Positions 7,227 through 15,504 of a stretch of DNA of 22,625 nucleotides are shown piece by piece. Below the pieces are notes generated by a model, which saw nothing but the letters and a program-made list of their open reading frames with translations, was not told where the DNA came from and searched no databases. The translations under genes were made by a program, and so were the position numbers. This stretch comes from Candidatus Gastranaerophilales bacterium (GTDB taxonomy: Bacteria > Cyanobacteriota > Vampirovibrionia > Gastranaerophilales > UBA9971). The stretch lies in contig JANQGS010000135.1 in the NCBI GenBank assembly GCA_028277195.1, positions 1 to 22,625 on the forward strand, in the 5' to 3' direction. Within the stretch, counting starts at the first letter, position 1; each line of letters begins with the position of its first letter.

Positions 7227-9947
7227 TTAAAACAGCGACAACTGCTTACCCTCGGGTCTCTTGCCCTGAAATCGGCTGAATTGCAACAGCTCAGCTTCAA
7301 TTTTTTCCAAAAACGGCGAAACCGGCCTTTTTAAGGAGTGAGAAAGGTACAATCTCTCCTTTGCCCTTGTCATGCCCACATAAAATAACCGCCTCTCTTC
7401 TTCCTTATCACAATAAGGCAAAGGCAAAACGCCTTCTTCCAGCCCGATTATAAACACAGCGTTAAACTCCAGGCCCTTTGAGGAATGCAGGGTTAAAAGC
7501 GATACCCTCTCGGCGCCGGGGTCGAGTGATTCGGCTTTTGATATCTCGGCATAAGGCATACCCGAACGCTCAAATGCCTCAACAAGCGCCTCCGCCTGCT
7601 GTGATGCCCGGTACAGAACCGCAAAGTCGGAAAATGAATAGTTAACCTCTTCACCGCTTGAGCGGGAGCTGTCTATTGAGAAGAAACTGTGCCCTCCAAC
7701 CAGCTTTTCAATTGTGCTTACAACAAATTCCGCCTCGGCCCGTTCCGTGGGCGCGTTGTGAATAGTTATTCTCTCCGGGTCAATCCGTGATAAGGAAAGG
7801 CTATCAGTCCTTATCACCTGGTTTGACGCGTTGACTATAGTACCGGAGGAGCGGTAGTTGTTTTTCAGTTTAATCTCAACGGCATCAGGGTAATCCTGTT
7901 TGAATTTATTGAAAAATACCGTATCAGCGCCCCTGAACCCGTAAATAGCCTGGTTAATATCGCCTATTACGCATAAATTGCCCCCCGGGGGAACTAATAA
8001 CCTGATTAGCCTGTATTGCAGCGGGTCTATATCCTGGTATTCGTCTATGGAAATGTATTTAAAACGATTATGATACTGTTTAAGCAATTCAGTGTTATCT
8101 TCCAGCATCTTAACCGCCGTTAATATCAAATCGTCAAAGTCAACAAGGTTTTTTTCAGCCAGTTTGCCCCGGTATATTCTGAACTCTTCAGCTATGGAGT
8201 CATCGATTTGTGATGTTCTTTTGGCTTTTGATATTTTGTTGAGAATTTTTGGGCCGAATATTTCTAACTGCTGTTCTTCGCTTATCAGGTTTACTTCCTG
8301 CTTTTCCCTTAATATAGAAAGGCAGAGTGAGTGGAATGTATGGATATTTACCCTGTCATTTTTAATTCTGTCCTTCATTTCCCGGGCAGCCCGGCGTGTA
8401 AAAGTAATGGCAAGGCAGTTTTCCGGAGGGATGGCATGGTTTGCAATCATATTTTCAATGCGGTGTGCCAGCACCCGTGTTTTGCCTGAGCCCGGTCCTG
8501 CCGTAACCATCAGCGGGCCATGGATTGTATTTACGGCCTGCTGTTGTTCTTTGTCCAGAAAGACTTCATTCCTTTTTTGGTCACCCTGAACTTGATTCAG
8601 GGTCTCATGAGACCCCGTGTCAAGCACGGGGTGACATTTATTATTTTCGGGGTGACGTTTATTGTGACGTTTATTGTGACTTTTTGGTATGTCTATATCC
8701 AGACTAAGGTTTAGCCCGTTTTTTTTTACCGCCTCATTCTTCTCAAACAGCTTTATAACACCGTATTCTCCGTCAAAACCCGCTTTTCTTATGACCTTGC
8801 CTGCCCTTAAACGTGTAATTGCCTCGCCCAGAAGAGGGGAATCGGCTTTTGATATGGTGTCCGGGTCTGCGTCCAGGAGAATTGACAGCTCACTTCCCAG
8901 TTTTTGTATTATATTCGAGTAAACGGTTTCCACTTTTTTGCTGTTAACGCCTACCCGGAGGATTTCAGCCAGTATTTCCTGTAAGGGAATAAGGCTGTAG
9001 ACCTTTCCGGCGGTTTCCGGCGGTATAAAACCGGTTTCCGGGCGGTCAGCAAGTTCATTGACCCTGTGACAAACCCCTATTGTAAGCGGTTTGCCGCATA
9101 CCGGGCAGATGCCCTTATGTTTTACGGTTTCCGGGGGCGTCATGCATACATCACACTTTCTATGGCCGTCCATGTGGTATTTGCCCTCTTCAGGAAAGAA
9201 TTCTACTGTGCCTATATAGCCTTTCCCGGTTTTCAGGGCATTCATAATGCTGAAATAATCAGGGTTTGTGTCAAACACTGTTGCCTCCCTGGCAAGTTTT
9301 GAGGGGGAATGCGCGTCTGAATTCGATACCAGCCTGTACCTATCAAGCCCTGAGACCCGCCAGTTCATTTCCGGGTCTGACGAGAGACCTGTTTCCAGCG
9401 CAAAAATATGCCCGGACAGGTCCTCATAACACTCTTCAATTGAGTCAAAGCCTGATTTTGAACCCAGCACCGAAAACCAGGGTGTCCAGATATGGGCCGG
9501 GATAATGGTTGAGCCTTCACCGGCTTCCAGGGTTATTTCCAGCAGGCTTCTTGAGTCCAATCCCAGGATTGGCCTGCCGTCTGACTTAATGTTGCCTATG
9601 GAATCAAGCCGGTTCCTGAATTTTTCCGCCGCTTCCAGGTCCGGTACCAGCACAACGTGGTGTATTTTGCGTGTTTTATCCCCTTTTTTATAGATAGTCG
9701 ATATTTCAACAGACAGCACAAACCGCACAGGGCTTTGGTTGTCATCTTTTAGCCTGAAAACGCCCGGGCCTGAGGGCGTTAGTTTTTCCTTAATCTCGCT
9801 AAACCATGCCGGGTGGGTAAAATCCCCTGTGCCCAGCACTGTTATGCCTTTTTTTTGCGCCCACATGGACAGCCCCTCCAGTGTGCAGTCCTTACTGGTC
9901 GCGCGGGAGTATTTTGAGTGTATATGCAGGTCTGCGTAGAATTTCAT
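7227..9947 (-). CDS. EndoQ-like PHP nuclease fused to UvrD-like helicase
   Basis: A 906-residue fusion. Residues 1 to about 420 form an EndoQ/YqxK-type module: metal ligands in DLHIHSKYS (H8, H10), GTGDFTHP, SVEIS...IHHVVLVPD, IIPAHIWTPWF and VSNSDAHSPSKLAREA, then the zinc-binding CDVC...CPVC (about 264-282) typical of EndoQ. EndoQ nicks DNA 5' of deaminated bases and abasic sites. Residues from about 470 form an SF1 helicase: AGPGSGKT (about 481-488), ITFTRRAAREM, FHSLCLSIL, IDEYQD (about 633), VIGDINQAIYGFRGAD, NNYRSSGTIV, LTLHSSKGLEF and FYVGMTRAKERLYL. The 2B subdomain is very short. Residues about 438-456 are encoded by a palindromic repeat. The product probably nicks and unwinds DNA at deaminated bases. 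A poorly spaced AAGG precedes the ATG; a minus-strand TATAAT (9977-9982) could drive it. Confidence 0.9.
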   Translation of the reverse strand: MKFYADLHIHSKYSRATSKDCTLEGLSMWAQKKGITVLGTGDFTHPAWFSEIKEKLTPSGPGVFRLKDDNQSPVRFVLSVEISTIYKKGDKTRKIHHVVLVPDLEAAEKFRNRLDSIGNIKSDGRPILGLDSRSLLEITLEAGEGSTIIPAHIWTPWFSVLGSKSGFDSIEECYEDLSGHIFALETGLSSDPEMNWRVSGLDRYRLVSNSDAHSPSKLAREATVFDTNPDYFSIMNALKTGKGYIGTVEFFPEEGKYHMDGHRKCDVCMTPPETVKHKGICPVCGKPLTIGVCHRVNELADRPETGFIPPETAGKVYSLIPLQEILAEILRVGVNSKKVETVYSNIIQKLGSELSILLDADPDTISKADSPLLGEAITRLRAGKVIRKAGFDGEYGVIKLFEKNEAVKKNGLNLSLDIDIPKSHNKRHNKRHPENNKCHPVLDTGSHETLNQVQGDQKRNEVFLDKEQQQAVNTIHGPLMVTAGPGSGKTRVLAHRIENMIANHAIPPENCLAITFTRRAAREMKDRIKNDRVNIHTFHSLCLSILREKQEVNLISEEQQLEIFGPKILNKISKAKRTSQIDDSIAEEFRIYRGKLAEKNLVDFDDLILTAVKMLEDNTELLKQYHNRFKYISIDEYQDIDPLQYRLIRLLVPPGGNLCVIGDINQAIYGFRGADTVFFNKFKQDYPDAVEIKLKNNYRSSGTIVNASNQVIRTDSLSLSRIDPERITIHNAPTERAEAEFVVSTIEKLVGGHSFFSIDSSRSSGEEVNYSFSDFAVLYRASQQAEALVEAFERSGMPYAEISKAESLDPGAERVSLLTLHSSKGLEFNAVFIIGLEEGVLPLPYCDKEEERRLFYVGMTRAKERLYLSHSLKRPVSPFLEKIEAELLQFSRFQGKRPEGKQLSLF
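8580..8635. repeat. REP-like double-hairpin palindrome inserted in frame
   Basis: A 56-bp element bounded by GTCACCC and GGGTGAC. It holds two perfect 8-bp hairpins, ACCCTGAA-cttga-TTCAGGGT (about 8582-8602) and ACCCCGTG-tcaag-CACGGGGT (about 8612-8632). It lies inside the helicase gene at the junction of the two enzyme domains and is read without breaking the frame, as HPVLDTGSHETLNQVQGD on the minus strand. Peptides of this type recur in unrelated proteins of many bacteria wherever such intergenic-type palindromes land in genes. It is likely a mobile palindromic repeat. Confidence 0.8.
8652..8680. repeat. 12-bp tandem repeat GTGACGTTTATT, 2.4 copies
   Basis: Two full perfect copies of GTGACGTTTATT plus GTGAC, starting 17 bp after the palindrome, whose end shares GTGAC followed by TTTATT. 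It encodes the repeated HNKR of the linker (SHNKRHNKRH). The shared GTGAC suggests the two repeats arose from the same insertion event. Confidence 0.7.
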
Positions 9948-10005
9948 TGGCCTTATATGCTGAATTTAGAAAAACCATTATATAATAAATGCGATTTTTT
10001 TTAAA

Positions 10006-10938
10006 TCAGGTATAAATCCCGTTTTTCATTGCAAGCAGCAGTCCGGCGGCTTCATGGTAATTTTTAACCTCTGTTGCCTCTATGCCTAACTTCCCGGCTG
10101 TGGCGTTAAGCACGGTTTTGTTATCCATAACCGCTATTACCGGTATATTATTATCTAAAGCCGCCCATACCGGCGGGCTGTCAAGGCAATTGCCGGGCAT
10201 GACCACCGCTTTAACCGAATCAACGGTGATGTCACCGTCCTTTATTTTTTCCATGCCAACCGGGTGCGGGGCATTATACAGCCCAATAAGCACACAAGGC
10301 AGGAATGTCGGGGTTATGTACTCTGCCGCGGCACGCCTGTCAATTATTCTTCCGCTTATAACAAGCTCGGAGTCGGGAAATGCCGGCGAGTGCGCAACCG
10401 GTATCCCGAACCTTTCGCTCAATGCGTGGGAAATCTCCGCTTCCCGCTTGCCTATAGGGTCAACCCCCCCATAAAGGGCATAATCATCATCGTTTTCAGG
10501 GATTTCAAAATAATAAACCGCCGCAAGTGCCTCCGCCCCTTTTTTTATTAGCTCTTCGGCCCTGCCTGCACTGTCATAGCCTATTATATTGATGCCATAG
10601 GTTGATTTAACGGCATTTATTGTATTTATATGGACATTCAGGGTTTTTTCAGGTATTTTTTCGTCGAAGATAACACCTATTTTATTATATTTATGGGGTC
10701 TCAGGGCTATTTTCCTCCCGAAAAATTCATCCAGGGCCCACCCTTCGGTGTAGAGGATATTTTCGTTAATTCCGGAGAAAACAGCGGCATTGACTGCATT
10801 TGTGTTTGTAATAACCGGGCAGACTTTTGACAGCAGGTTGACATGAGGGCTGGCGTCCCCGGCAAAACCTCCTATTGACGCGCCTATTCCGGTCGGGATT
10901 ATGCAGGATACAAGAAAGTCATCAGTTAGCGAGCTCAT
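10006..10938 (-). CDS. DUF3326 family protein
   Basis: A 310-residue protein I recognise as DUF3326 from its opening IIPTGIGASIGGFAGDASPHVNLL, followed by CPVITNTNAVNAAVFSGINENILYTEGWALDEFF and, later, GGVDPIGKREAEISHALS and AHSPAFPD. The family is conserved in cyanobacteria and plastid-bearing plants and has no established reaction. The Gly-rich IPTGIGASIGG and the later MPGNCLDSPPVWAAL segments suggest a nucleotide- or sugar-phosphate-type fold, but this is a guess. There is no signal peptide. No Shine-Dalgarno is visible before the ATG at 10938 and an in-frame stop lies four codons upstream, so this is the first possible ATG. It lies 58 bp upstream of the EndoQ-helicase gene on the same strand and could be transcribed with it. 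Confidence 0.8.
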   Translation of the reverse strand: MSSLTDDFLVSCIIPTGIGASIGGFAGDASPHVNLLSKVCPVITNTNAVNAAVFSGINENILYTEGWALDEFFGRKIALRPHKYNKIGVIFDEKIPEKTLNVHINTINAVKSTYGINIIGYDSAGRAEELIKKGAEALAAVYYFEIPENDDDYALYGGVDPIGKREAEISHALSERFGIPVAHSPAFPDSELVISGRIIDRRAAAEYITPTFLPCVLIGLYNAPHPVGMEKIKDGDITVDSVKAVVMPGNCLDSPPVWAALDNNIPVIAVMDNKTVLNATAGKLGIEATEVKNYHEAAGLLLAMKNGIYT

Positions 10939-11025
10939 TGTATTAATATATCATGGCTGTGTTAAATATGATTAATTTTTGTATTAGAATTATAATAATA
11001 TCTTCAGGAGTAAGGAAGGTTAATT

Positions 11026-11400
11026 ATGGAAAATCAAGAATTTCAAAAATTAGTTTTAGAAGAATTAAAAAGTATTAAAGAGGACATTAACAAACGTTTC
11101 GATGGTGTCGATAAACGCTTTGAAACCGTTGATAAACGCTTCGATACTATTGATGAACGTTTTGAGTCCGTTGATAAACGTTTAGATACTATCGATAAAC
11201 GCTTTGAGGCCGTTGATAAACGCTTCGATATAGCTGATGAACGCTTTAATGCAATTGATGAATGCTTTGCCGAGCTTAAAAAAGGCCAGAAAGAGATTAA
11301 AGGCGAAGTCAAATCACTACGCAAGGATATAATATCAGTTGAAAGATTAACAGCAAAAAATTATTCAGATATTGTTGAGCTAAAAGCTATCAGGGGGTAA
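11026..11400 (+). CDS. Heptad-repeat coiled-coil protein
   Basis: A 124-residue protein, MENQEFQKLVLEELKSIKEDINKRFDGVDKRF..., with eight near-identical seven-residue units (pattern F-[DE]-x-[VI]-D-[KE]-R) at residues about 24-79. A more ordinary coiled coil follows (ELKKGQKEIKGEVKSLRKDI). It should form one long parallel or antiparallel helix bundle. Similar short proteins are common in bacterial and phage genomes as hypothetical proteins; no function can be assigned. GGAAGG lies shortly before the ATG and a TATAAT-like -10 at 10991-10996 precedes it. It is 49 bp upstream of the DUF4914 gene, probably in one transcript. Confidence 0.75.
   Translation: MENQEFQKLVLEELKSIKEDINKRFDGVDKRFETVDKRFDTIDERFESVDKRLDTIDKRFEAVDKRFDIADERFNAIDECFAELKKGQKEIKGEVKSLRKDIISVERLTAKNYSDIVELKAIRG
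11095..11262 (+). repeat. 21-bp tandem repeat, 8 copies, in coiled-coil gene
   Basis: Eight consecutive 21-bp units with consensus like CGCTTTGA-nnn-GTTGATAAA encode one heptad each. The copies differ mainly at the e/g-type positions and at third codon bases, so the array is old enough to have drifted but still likely to change length by recombination. Confidence 0.85.
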
Positions 11401-11449
11401 AAAAGCGTAATTCCAAACAACGAATTGATTAGAGGAAGATAATTTATCC

Positions 11450-13360
11450 GTGAAAAATATAAAAGATAGAAATAAATTTGAAAGTATTAATGTTATTGAC
11501 CAGATTAAATTGCCAAAAGAGGTTCGGAAAATATTAAATGCGGCACCTTCTGTCAAGATTGCTTCTAACATAGAAGAGCTTGAATCTTTAGCGTGTGGAA
11601 CTAAAGAAAATAAGAAATGGAGTGTAATTTCCAAACTCCCCGACGACAGCGAATTTCTTGAAGCTGAGGCAGTACGTGTAAAAAATGGAATAAGTGTTAA
11701 TTATACAGAGCTATATATGCGCAGACGGGACCCTGATTGCCTTTTTGTTGCAGACGATGGGGCCTCTGATAAACCTCGCTTTAAGGAGAAATTTGATTAT
11801 CCTTTTGAGAGCTTAAGAAAAGAAACTTTTTCCTGGCTTTCAGGCCAGGAACTCGCAATATTTGGTTTTGAAATGGGCCAGCCCGGATTAGTGGGAGATG
11901 CCCTGGCAATATGCCCCGCTAATGCAGGATTTTTTGCTTTTGGGCTTGGCTTATTGCAGGGCGTCGTGAACTTGAAAGAAATAAACCGTCCTTTTGAACC
12001 AAAATCAATAATCTATGTAGCACCTTCATTTCGACATACCCATTTTGCGGGCAAACAGGTTGTAGTACATAACCGCATTGCCCAGCATGAAATATTTTCA
12101 TATAATTTGTATCCCGGTCCCAGCGCAAAAAAAGGTGTTTATGGAGCCCTGATTCATGCAGGCGCTCAAAATAACTGGGTGACAGCTCATTGTTCAGCAG
12201 TACAGGTTATTACCCCTTATGATAATTTTGTTAATTTTATGCACGAAGGCGCAAGCGGGGGCGGGAAAAGTGAAATGCTCCAACAGCCCCACCGTATGCC
12301 TGACGGAAGAATCCGTGTGGGCAAAAATATTATTAACGGCGATGAAACATTTCTTGAAATAAAGAGAACCTGCGATCTTAGTCCTGTTTGTGATGATATG
12401 GGATTGTGCCACCCTTCTTTTCAAAAGAAGGACGGAAAATTAAGAATAATGGATGCGGAAAACGCATGGTTTGTTCGTGTTGACCATATTAACGAATACG
12501 GAACAGACCATGACCTTGAAAAATTAACAGTAGCGCCTGAAAAACCATTGTTATTTTTGAATCTGGATGCTGTTGCGGAAAGTACTGCCCTAATCTGGGA
12601 ACATACAGAAGACGAACCCGGAAAACCCTGCCCTAACCCAAGGGTTATTTTGCCAAGAGATATTGTCCCTTCAGTAGTAAATGAAAAAGTAGCAATAGAT
12701 GTACGTTCTTTTGGCGTAAGAACACCGCCCTGCACCAGAGAAAACCCAACATACGGCATTCTGGGGCTTTTCCATTTCCTGTCCCCGGCTTTGGCCTGGT
12801 TATGGCGTTTAGTTGCTCCAAGAGGATATTCAAACCCAAGCATTGTTGACACTGATTCTATGAGCAGCGAAGGAGTTGGAAGTTATTGGCCTTTTACCAC
12901 CGGCAAAAAAGTCGACCAGGCAAATTTGCTCTTAAATCAATTTGTTGATGCTTATAAAACACGTTATATACTAACACCAAACCAGCATGTGGGAGCCTGG
13001 GAAACAGGCTTTATGCCCCAATGGATAGCACGAGACTACTTAGCACGTCGAGGATTTGCCCCATTTTTACCGGGTCAGCTTGTTCCTTCCAGGTGTTCTT
13101 TATTGGGTTATTCATTAAAGTCCATCCGAATTGAAGGGGTAACAATACCTTCAACCCTGTTGAGGGTGGAAACGCAGCCTGAAGTAGGGGAAGAGGCTTA
13201 TGATGCCGGGGCGCAAGTATTAACTGAATTCTTTCATAAACAGATTAAAAAATTCATTCAGCCAGGGTTAGATGCTCTGGGTAGAGAAATAATTGAATGC
13301 TGCCTGTCAGGAGGAAGTGTTGAAGATTATGAAAAATTTATAGAGGTGAAGAGTGATTAA
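11450..13360 (+). CDS. DUF4914 family protein, PEP-carboxykinase-like
   Basis: A 636-residue protein that I assign to DUF4914 by length and overall sequence. The centre resembles phosphoenolpyruvate carboxykinase: HFAGKQVVVHNRIAQHE, then GVYGALIHAG, TAHCSAVQV (compare MHCSAN of PEPCK) and a P-loop-like GASGGGKSEM (compare GLSGTGKTTL), about residues 203-276. The middle P-loop residues differ from PEPCK and the second T of GKTT is replaced (GKSE), so the phosphoryl chemistry may differ. The latter half (DTDSMSSEGVGSYWPFTTGKK, TPNQHVGAWETGFMPQW) has no recognised motif. The reaction is unknown; a kinase or carboxykinase-type activity is a reasonable inference. GTG start at 11450 with AGAGGAAG upstream at long spacing. 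Its stop lies 11 bp from the convergent cyclase gene. Confidence 0.7.
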   Translation: MKNIKDRNKFESINVIDQIKLPKEVRKILNAAPSVKIASNIEELESLACGTKENKKWSVISKLPDDSEFLEAEAVRVKNGISVNYTELYMRRRDPDCLFVADDGASDKPRFKEKFDYPFESLRKETFSWLSGQELAIFGFEMGQPGLVGDALAICPANAGFFAFGLGLLQGVVNLKEINRPFEPKSIIYVAPSFRHTHFAGKQVVVHNRIAQHEIFSYNLYPGPSAKKGVYGALIHAGAQNNWVTAHCSAVQVITPYDNFVNFMHEGASGGGKSEMLQQPHRMPDGRIRVGKNIINGDETFLEIKRTCDLSPVCDDMGLCHPSFQKKDGKLRIMDAENAWFVRVDHINEYGTDHDLEKLTVAPEKPLLFLNLDAVAESTALIWEHTEDEPGKPCPNPRVILPRDIVPSVVNEKVAIDVRSFGVRTPPCTRENPTYGILGLFHFLSPALAWLWRLVAPRGYSNPSIVDTDSMSSEGVGSYWPFTTGKKVDQANLLLNQFVDAYKTRYILTPNQHVGAWETGFMPQWIARDYLARRGFAPFLPGQLVPSRCSLLGYSLKSIRIEGVTIPSTLLRVETQPEVGEEAYDAGAQVLTEFFHKQIKKFIQPGLDALGREIIECCLSGGSVEDYEKFIEVKSD

Positions 13361-13371
13361 CAGCTCTTTAT

Positions 13372-15192
13372 TTATGAAGAGGAATCAACCCTGTCCTCCA
13401 TGGCCCCTACCTGGTTCCTGCCGTTTTTCTTTGCCCTGTAAAGCCCCTTATCGGCAAATTCTATGAGCTCTGTTGACGTTTTTCCGTGAACAGGGTATGC
13501 ACCAACCCCTAAACTTATGGTAACATTTACCACAAGCCCCTCGGCAAGGTTAAAATCTTTTGTAGCGATAGTTTTACAGATTCTCCCGGCTATTTTTACC
13601 GCGCTCTCTGTGTCTGCTTCCGCCAGTATAATAACCATTTCCTCTCCCCCATACCTGGCAACGACATCCCTGTTCTTAACCGACCTTTTAAGGACCTGGC
13701 CCACCTGGCGCAAAACTTCATCACCCGCCTGGTGCCCGTATGTATCATTGAATTTTTTGAAAAAATCAATATCTATAAGCACAATGGAAAAACAGGAATT
13801 ATTTTTATCGGCGATTATAATGTTTTCCTTTAATTTTTCCTGGAAATACCTGTGATTGTAGAGCTCGGTCAGGCCGTCAGTTGTGGCGAGCCTGTACGTA
13901 TACTCAAAATCCTTTGCCTTGAGCACGTATTTAATAATGAACATAACCGCAAATGTAAGCACTATAAAAACAGACTGGATAACTATTCCCACCCAGACAA
14001 GGTAATAATCAAGAATGGCCGAAGCCAGGAAAATGTATGATAAAAGGATGAAAATCGAAACCAGGGAAGAGATTAGGGGTTCATGGATTTTTATTATGAC
14101 AATTGCAACGAAAAAGCTGAGTACAAGCGCAATTATAATGTCAGTCAGGCCGCTTACCCTTTTAACAGAGCGGTTATCAAGTATATTGTTAAAAACAGTG
14201 GCCTGGACTTCTACACCAGGGTATACGCTGCTCACCGGTGTGCTTTTAATATCGTATAAAGACACAGCTGTCGCGCCAATGAAAACGATTTTGTCTTTTA
14301 AGTAACCCTCCTCAAGGACAGATTTATATACTTTCCAGAAAGGTATGTATTCATAGGTATAATGAGGCCCATACCAGTTTATTGTTATTGAGCCGCTATT
14401 ATCAAGCTGTAGGCTTCTATTCCCTATCAACAGCCGGTTATCCCCGGTAATGACATATTTATTAGTATCAACGTTTTCATGTCTTTCTATATAGTCAGAA
14501 GCCAGCTTCAGCGCGAGATAAGGATAGTAATTGCCCCTGTATTCAAAGAAGGTCGGGCTCTTCCTGGCGATTTTATCAATAGGGTCACGCCTGAAATTAA
14601 TAAACCCTATTTTATCGGTTGCTTCCATTATTTCATCAAGGATTAACCTGCAATAAGTATAGCTAAAATAAGAAAAATCTATATCCCTGCTCCTGTTTTC
14701 AAGGCTTACGGACAATTTATCGGGAACATCAGGGGCGTTTTTTTTGTCCTCCCTGTAATCAAAGTTCATTGAAACATATACATTATCATACTTGCCAATG
14801 GTCTCGGCCAGTTTCAGGTCCCTATCCTGAAAACCTTTTTGTTGCCCCACAAACATTAAGTCAAAAGCGATTGAGTCAGCGCCATCCCGCTCCAGGTAAT
14901 CAATAGCATCGACATATACATCCCTTGGCCAGGGCCACCTTCCGAGTTCATCCTCCAGGATTTCCAGGCTGGCGTCGTCTATCGCTAAAATAACCACGTC
15001 AGGGTTATGATTACGGCTTTTTGTAGCCATACCAACCCGCAGGTCGTATGTTTTAAGCTCATACGCCTCCAAAAGGTTCTCAAAGCTGAATATTTTCTGC
15101 CCCAACAGCCATAAAAGCATTATAGCCGCAGCTATAAGCAGGAAATAAGAAATTTGCCGGAATAGTTTTTTGTCCCAGACATTCCTAATCAT
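13372..15192 (-). CDS. CHASE2-GGDEF membrane diguanylate cyclase
   Basis: A 606-residue inner-membrane sensor. Order: one N-terminal TM (about 12-31), a periplasmic CHASE2 domain (DVVILAIDDASLEILEDELGRWPWPRDVYVDAIDYL...IAFDLMF, later VFIGATAVSLYDIKSTPVSSVYPGVEVQA), three TMs (about 345-425), then a GGDEF domain with TTDGLTELYNHRYF, DIDFFKKFNDTYGHQAGDEVL and ARYGGEEMVIIL. GGDEF domains make cyclic di-GMP. The active-site loop is GGEEM rather than GGEEF, and the inhibitory site five residues upstream is KNRD instead of RxxD, so product inhibition is probably weak or absent. Its ATG overlaps the stop of the small upstream gene by 4 bp (ATGA), so the pair is coupled. Confidence 0.93.
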   Translation of the reverse strand: MIRNVWDKKLFRQISYFLLIAAAIMLLWLLGQKIFSFENLLEAYELKTYDLRVGMATKSRNHNPDVVILAIDDASLEILEDELGRWPWPRDVYVDAIDYLERDGADSIAFDLMFVGQQKGFQDRDLKLAETIGKYDNVYVSMNFDYREDKKNAPDVPDKLSVSLENRSRDIDFSYFSYTYCRLILDEIMEATDKIGFINFRRDPIDKIARKSPTFFEYRGNYYPYLALKLASDYIERHENVDTNKYVITGDNRLLIGNRSLQLDNSGSITINWYGPHYTYEYIPFWKVYKSVLEEGYLKDKIVFIGATAVSLYDIKSTPVSSVYPGVEVQATVFNNILDNRSVKRVSGLTDIIIALVLSFFVAIVIIKIHEPLISSLVSIFILLSYIFLASAILDYYLVWVGIVIQSVFIVLTFAVMFIIKYVLKAKDFEYTYRLATTDGLTELYNHRYFQEKLKENIIIADKNNSCFSIVLIDIDFFKKFNDTYGHQAGDEVLRQVGQVLKRSVKNRDVVARYGGEEMVIILAEADTESAVKIAGRICKTIATKDFNLAEGLVVNVTISLGVGAYPVHGKTSTELIEFADKGLYRAKKNGRNQVGAMEDRVDSSS

Positions 15193-15386
15193 TGGTCTTC
15201 CTCAACTGCCTTTACACTGCTAAGTGGCACTATAGCCTTTCCATAAGGGGAAAAATCCGCCAGGATTTTTGATGTAACAGGATGTTCAACAAATAATAAA
15301 ACCCTGCCCTCTGCTCCTAAAGGTATAGGCCCTTTCCCCTGGGAGGAACTTTTAGTGTAAATAACTTTTGTGTAAATTTTTTTCAT
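15189..15386 (-). CDS. Small protein coupled to the CHASE2-GGDEF gene
   Basis: A 65-residue protein (ATG at 15386; an upstream ATG at 15407 would add MIIILLL). It reads MKKIYTKVIYTKSSSQGKGPIP, then LGAEGRVLLFVEHPVTSKILADFSPYGKAIVPLSSVKAVEEDQ. The stop overlaps the ATG of the cyclase gene by 4 bp, the best evidence that it is a real gene. I recognise no domain. Genes in this position next to CHASE2 cyclases often encode FecR-like or other periplasmic partners, but this protein has no clear signal peptide and is too short for FecR. No good SD precedes either start; it may depend on translation of the overlapping 50-aa frame. Confidence 0.55.
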   Translation of the reverse strand: MKKIYTKVIYTKSSSQGKGPIPLGAEGRVLLFVEHPVTSKILADFSPYGKAIVPLSSVKAVEEDQ

Positions 15387-15504
15387 TAATAATAATATTA
15401 TTATCATCTATGAAAAAAATAAACTTTTTAAGTTTTTCAGTGGTACTGTCCAACCTTCCCGGATGCTTTAAAAATAAAAGCAAACATTCCTCGTTTTTAT
15501 TCAT
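15352..15504 (-). CDS. Candidate 50-aa ORF at the head of the cyclase operon
   Basis: ATG at 15504 follows GAGG with a six-base spacer (GAGGTTATAA-ATG), a good ribosome binding site. The frame encodes MNKNEECLLLFLKHPGRLDS..., then a Lys/Phe/Ile/Asn-rich tail, ending at TAA (15352-15354). Its end overlaps the start of the next small gene by about 35 bp in another frame, an arrangement typical of translational coupling. I do not recognise it. The AT-rich tail (DDNNIIIN) lowers the coding signal; the alternative is that the strong SD belongs to an untranslated leader. Confidence 0.4.
   Translation of the reverse strand: MNKNEECLLLFLKHPGRLDSTTEKLKKFIFFIDDNNIIINEKNLHKSYLH

Noticed and set aside
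8092..8589. 165-codon plus-strand frame across the helicase gene
   Set aside because: It is antisense to conserved helicase motifs and has no protein features of its own.
8652..8680. Short direct repeats that might be a CRISPR fragment
   Set aside because: The period is 12 bp with no spacers, and the region is coding; it is a tandem duplication.
11043..11324. 93-codon minus-strand frame in the heptad array
   Set aside because: It mirrors the 21-bp repeat and has the low-complexity Ser/Lys/Arg pattern expected from its antisense.
13340..13380. AAGAG/CTCTT pairings between the convergent DUF4914 and cyclase genes
   Set aside because: Stems of only five pairs in alternative registers and no clear T run; not enough for a terminator call.
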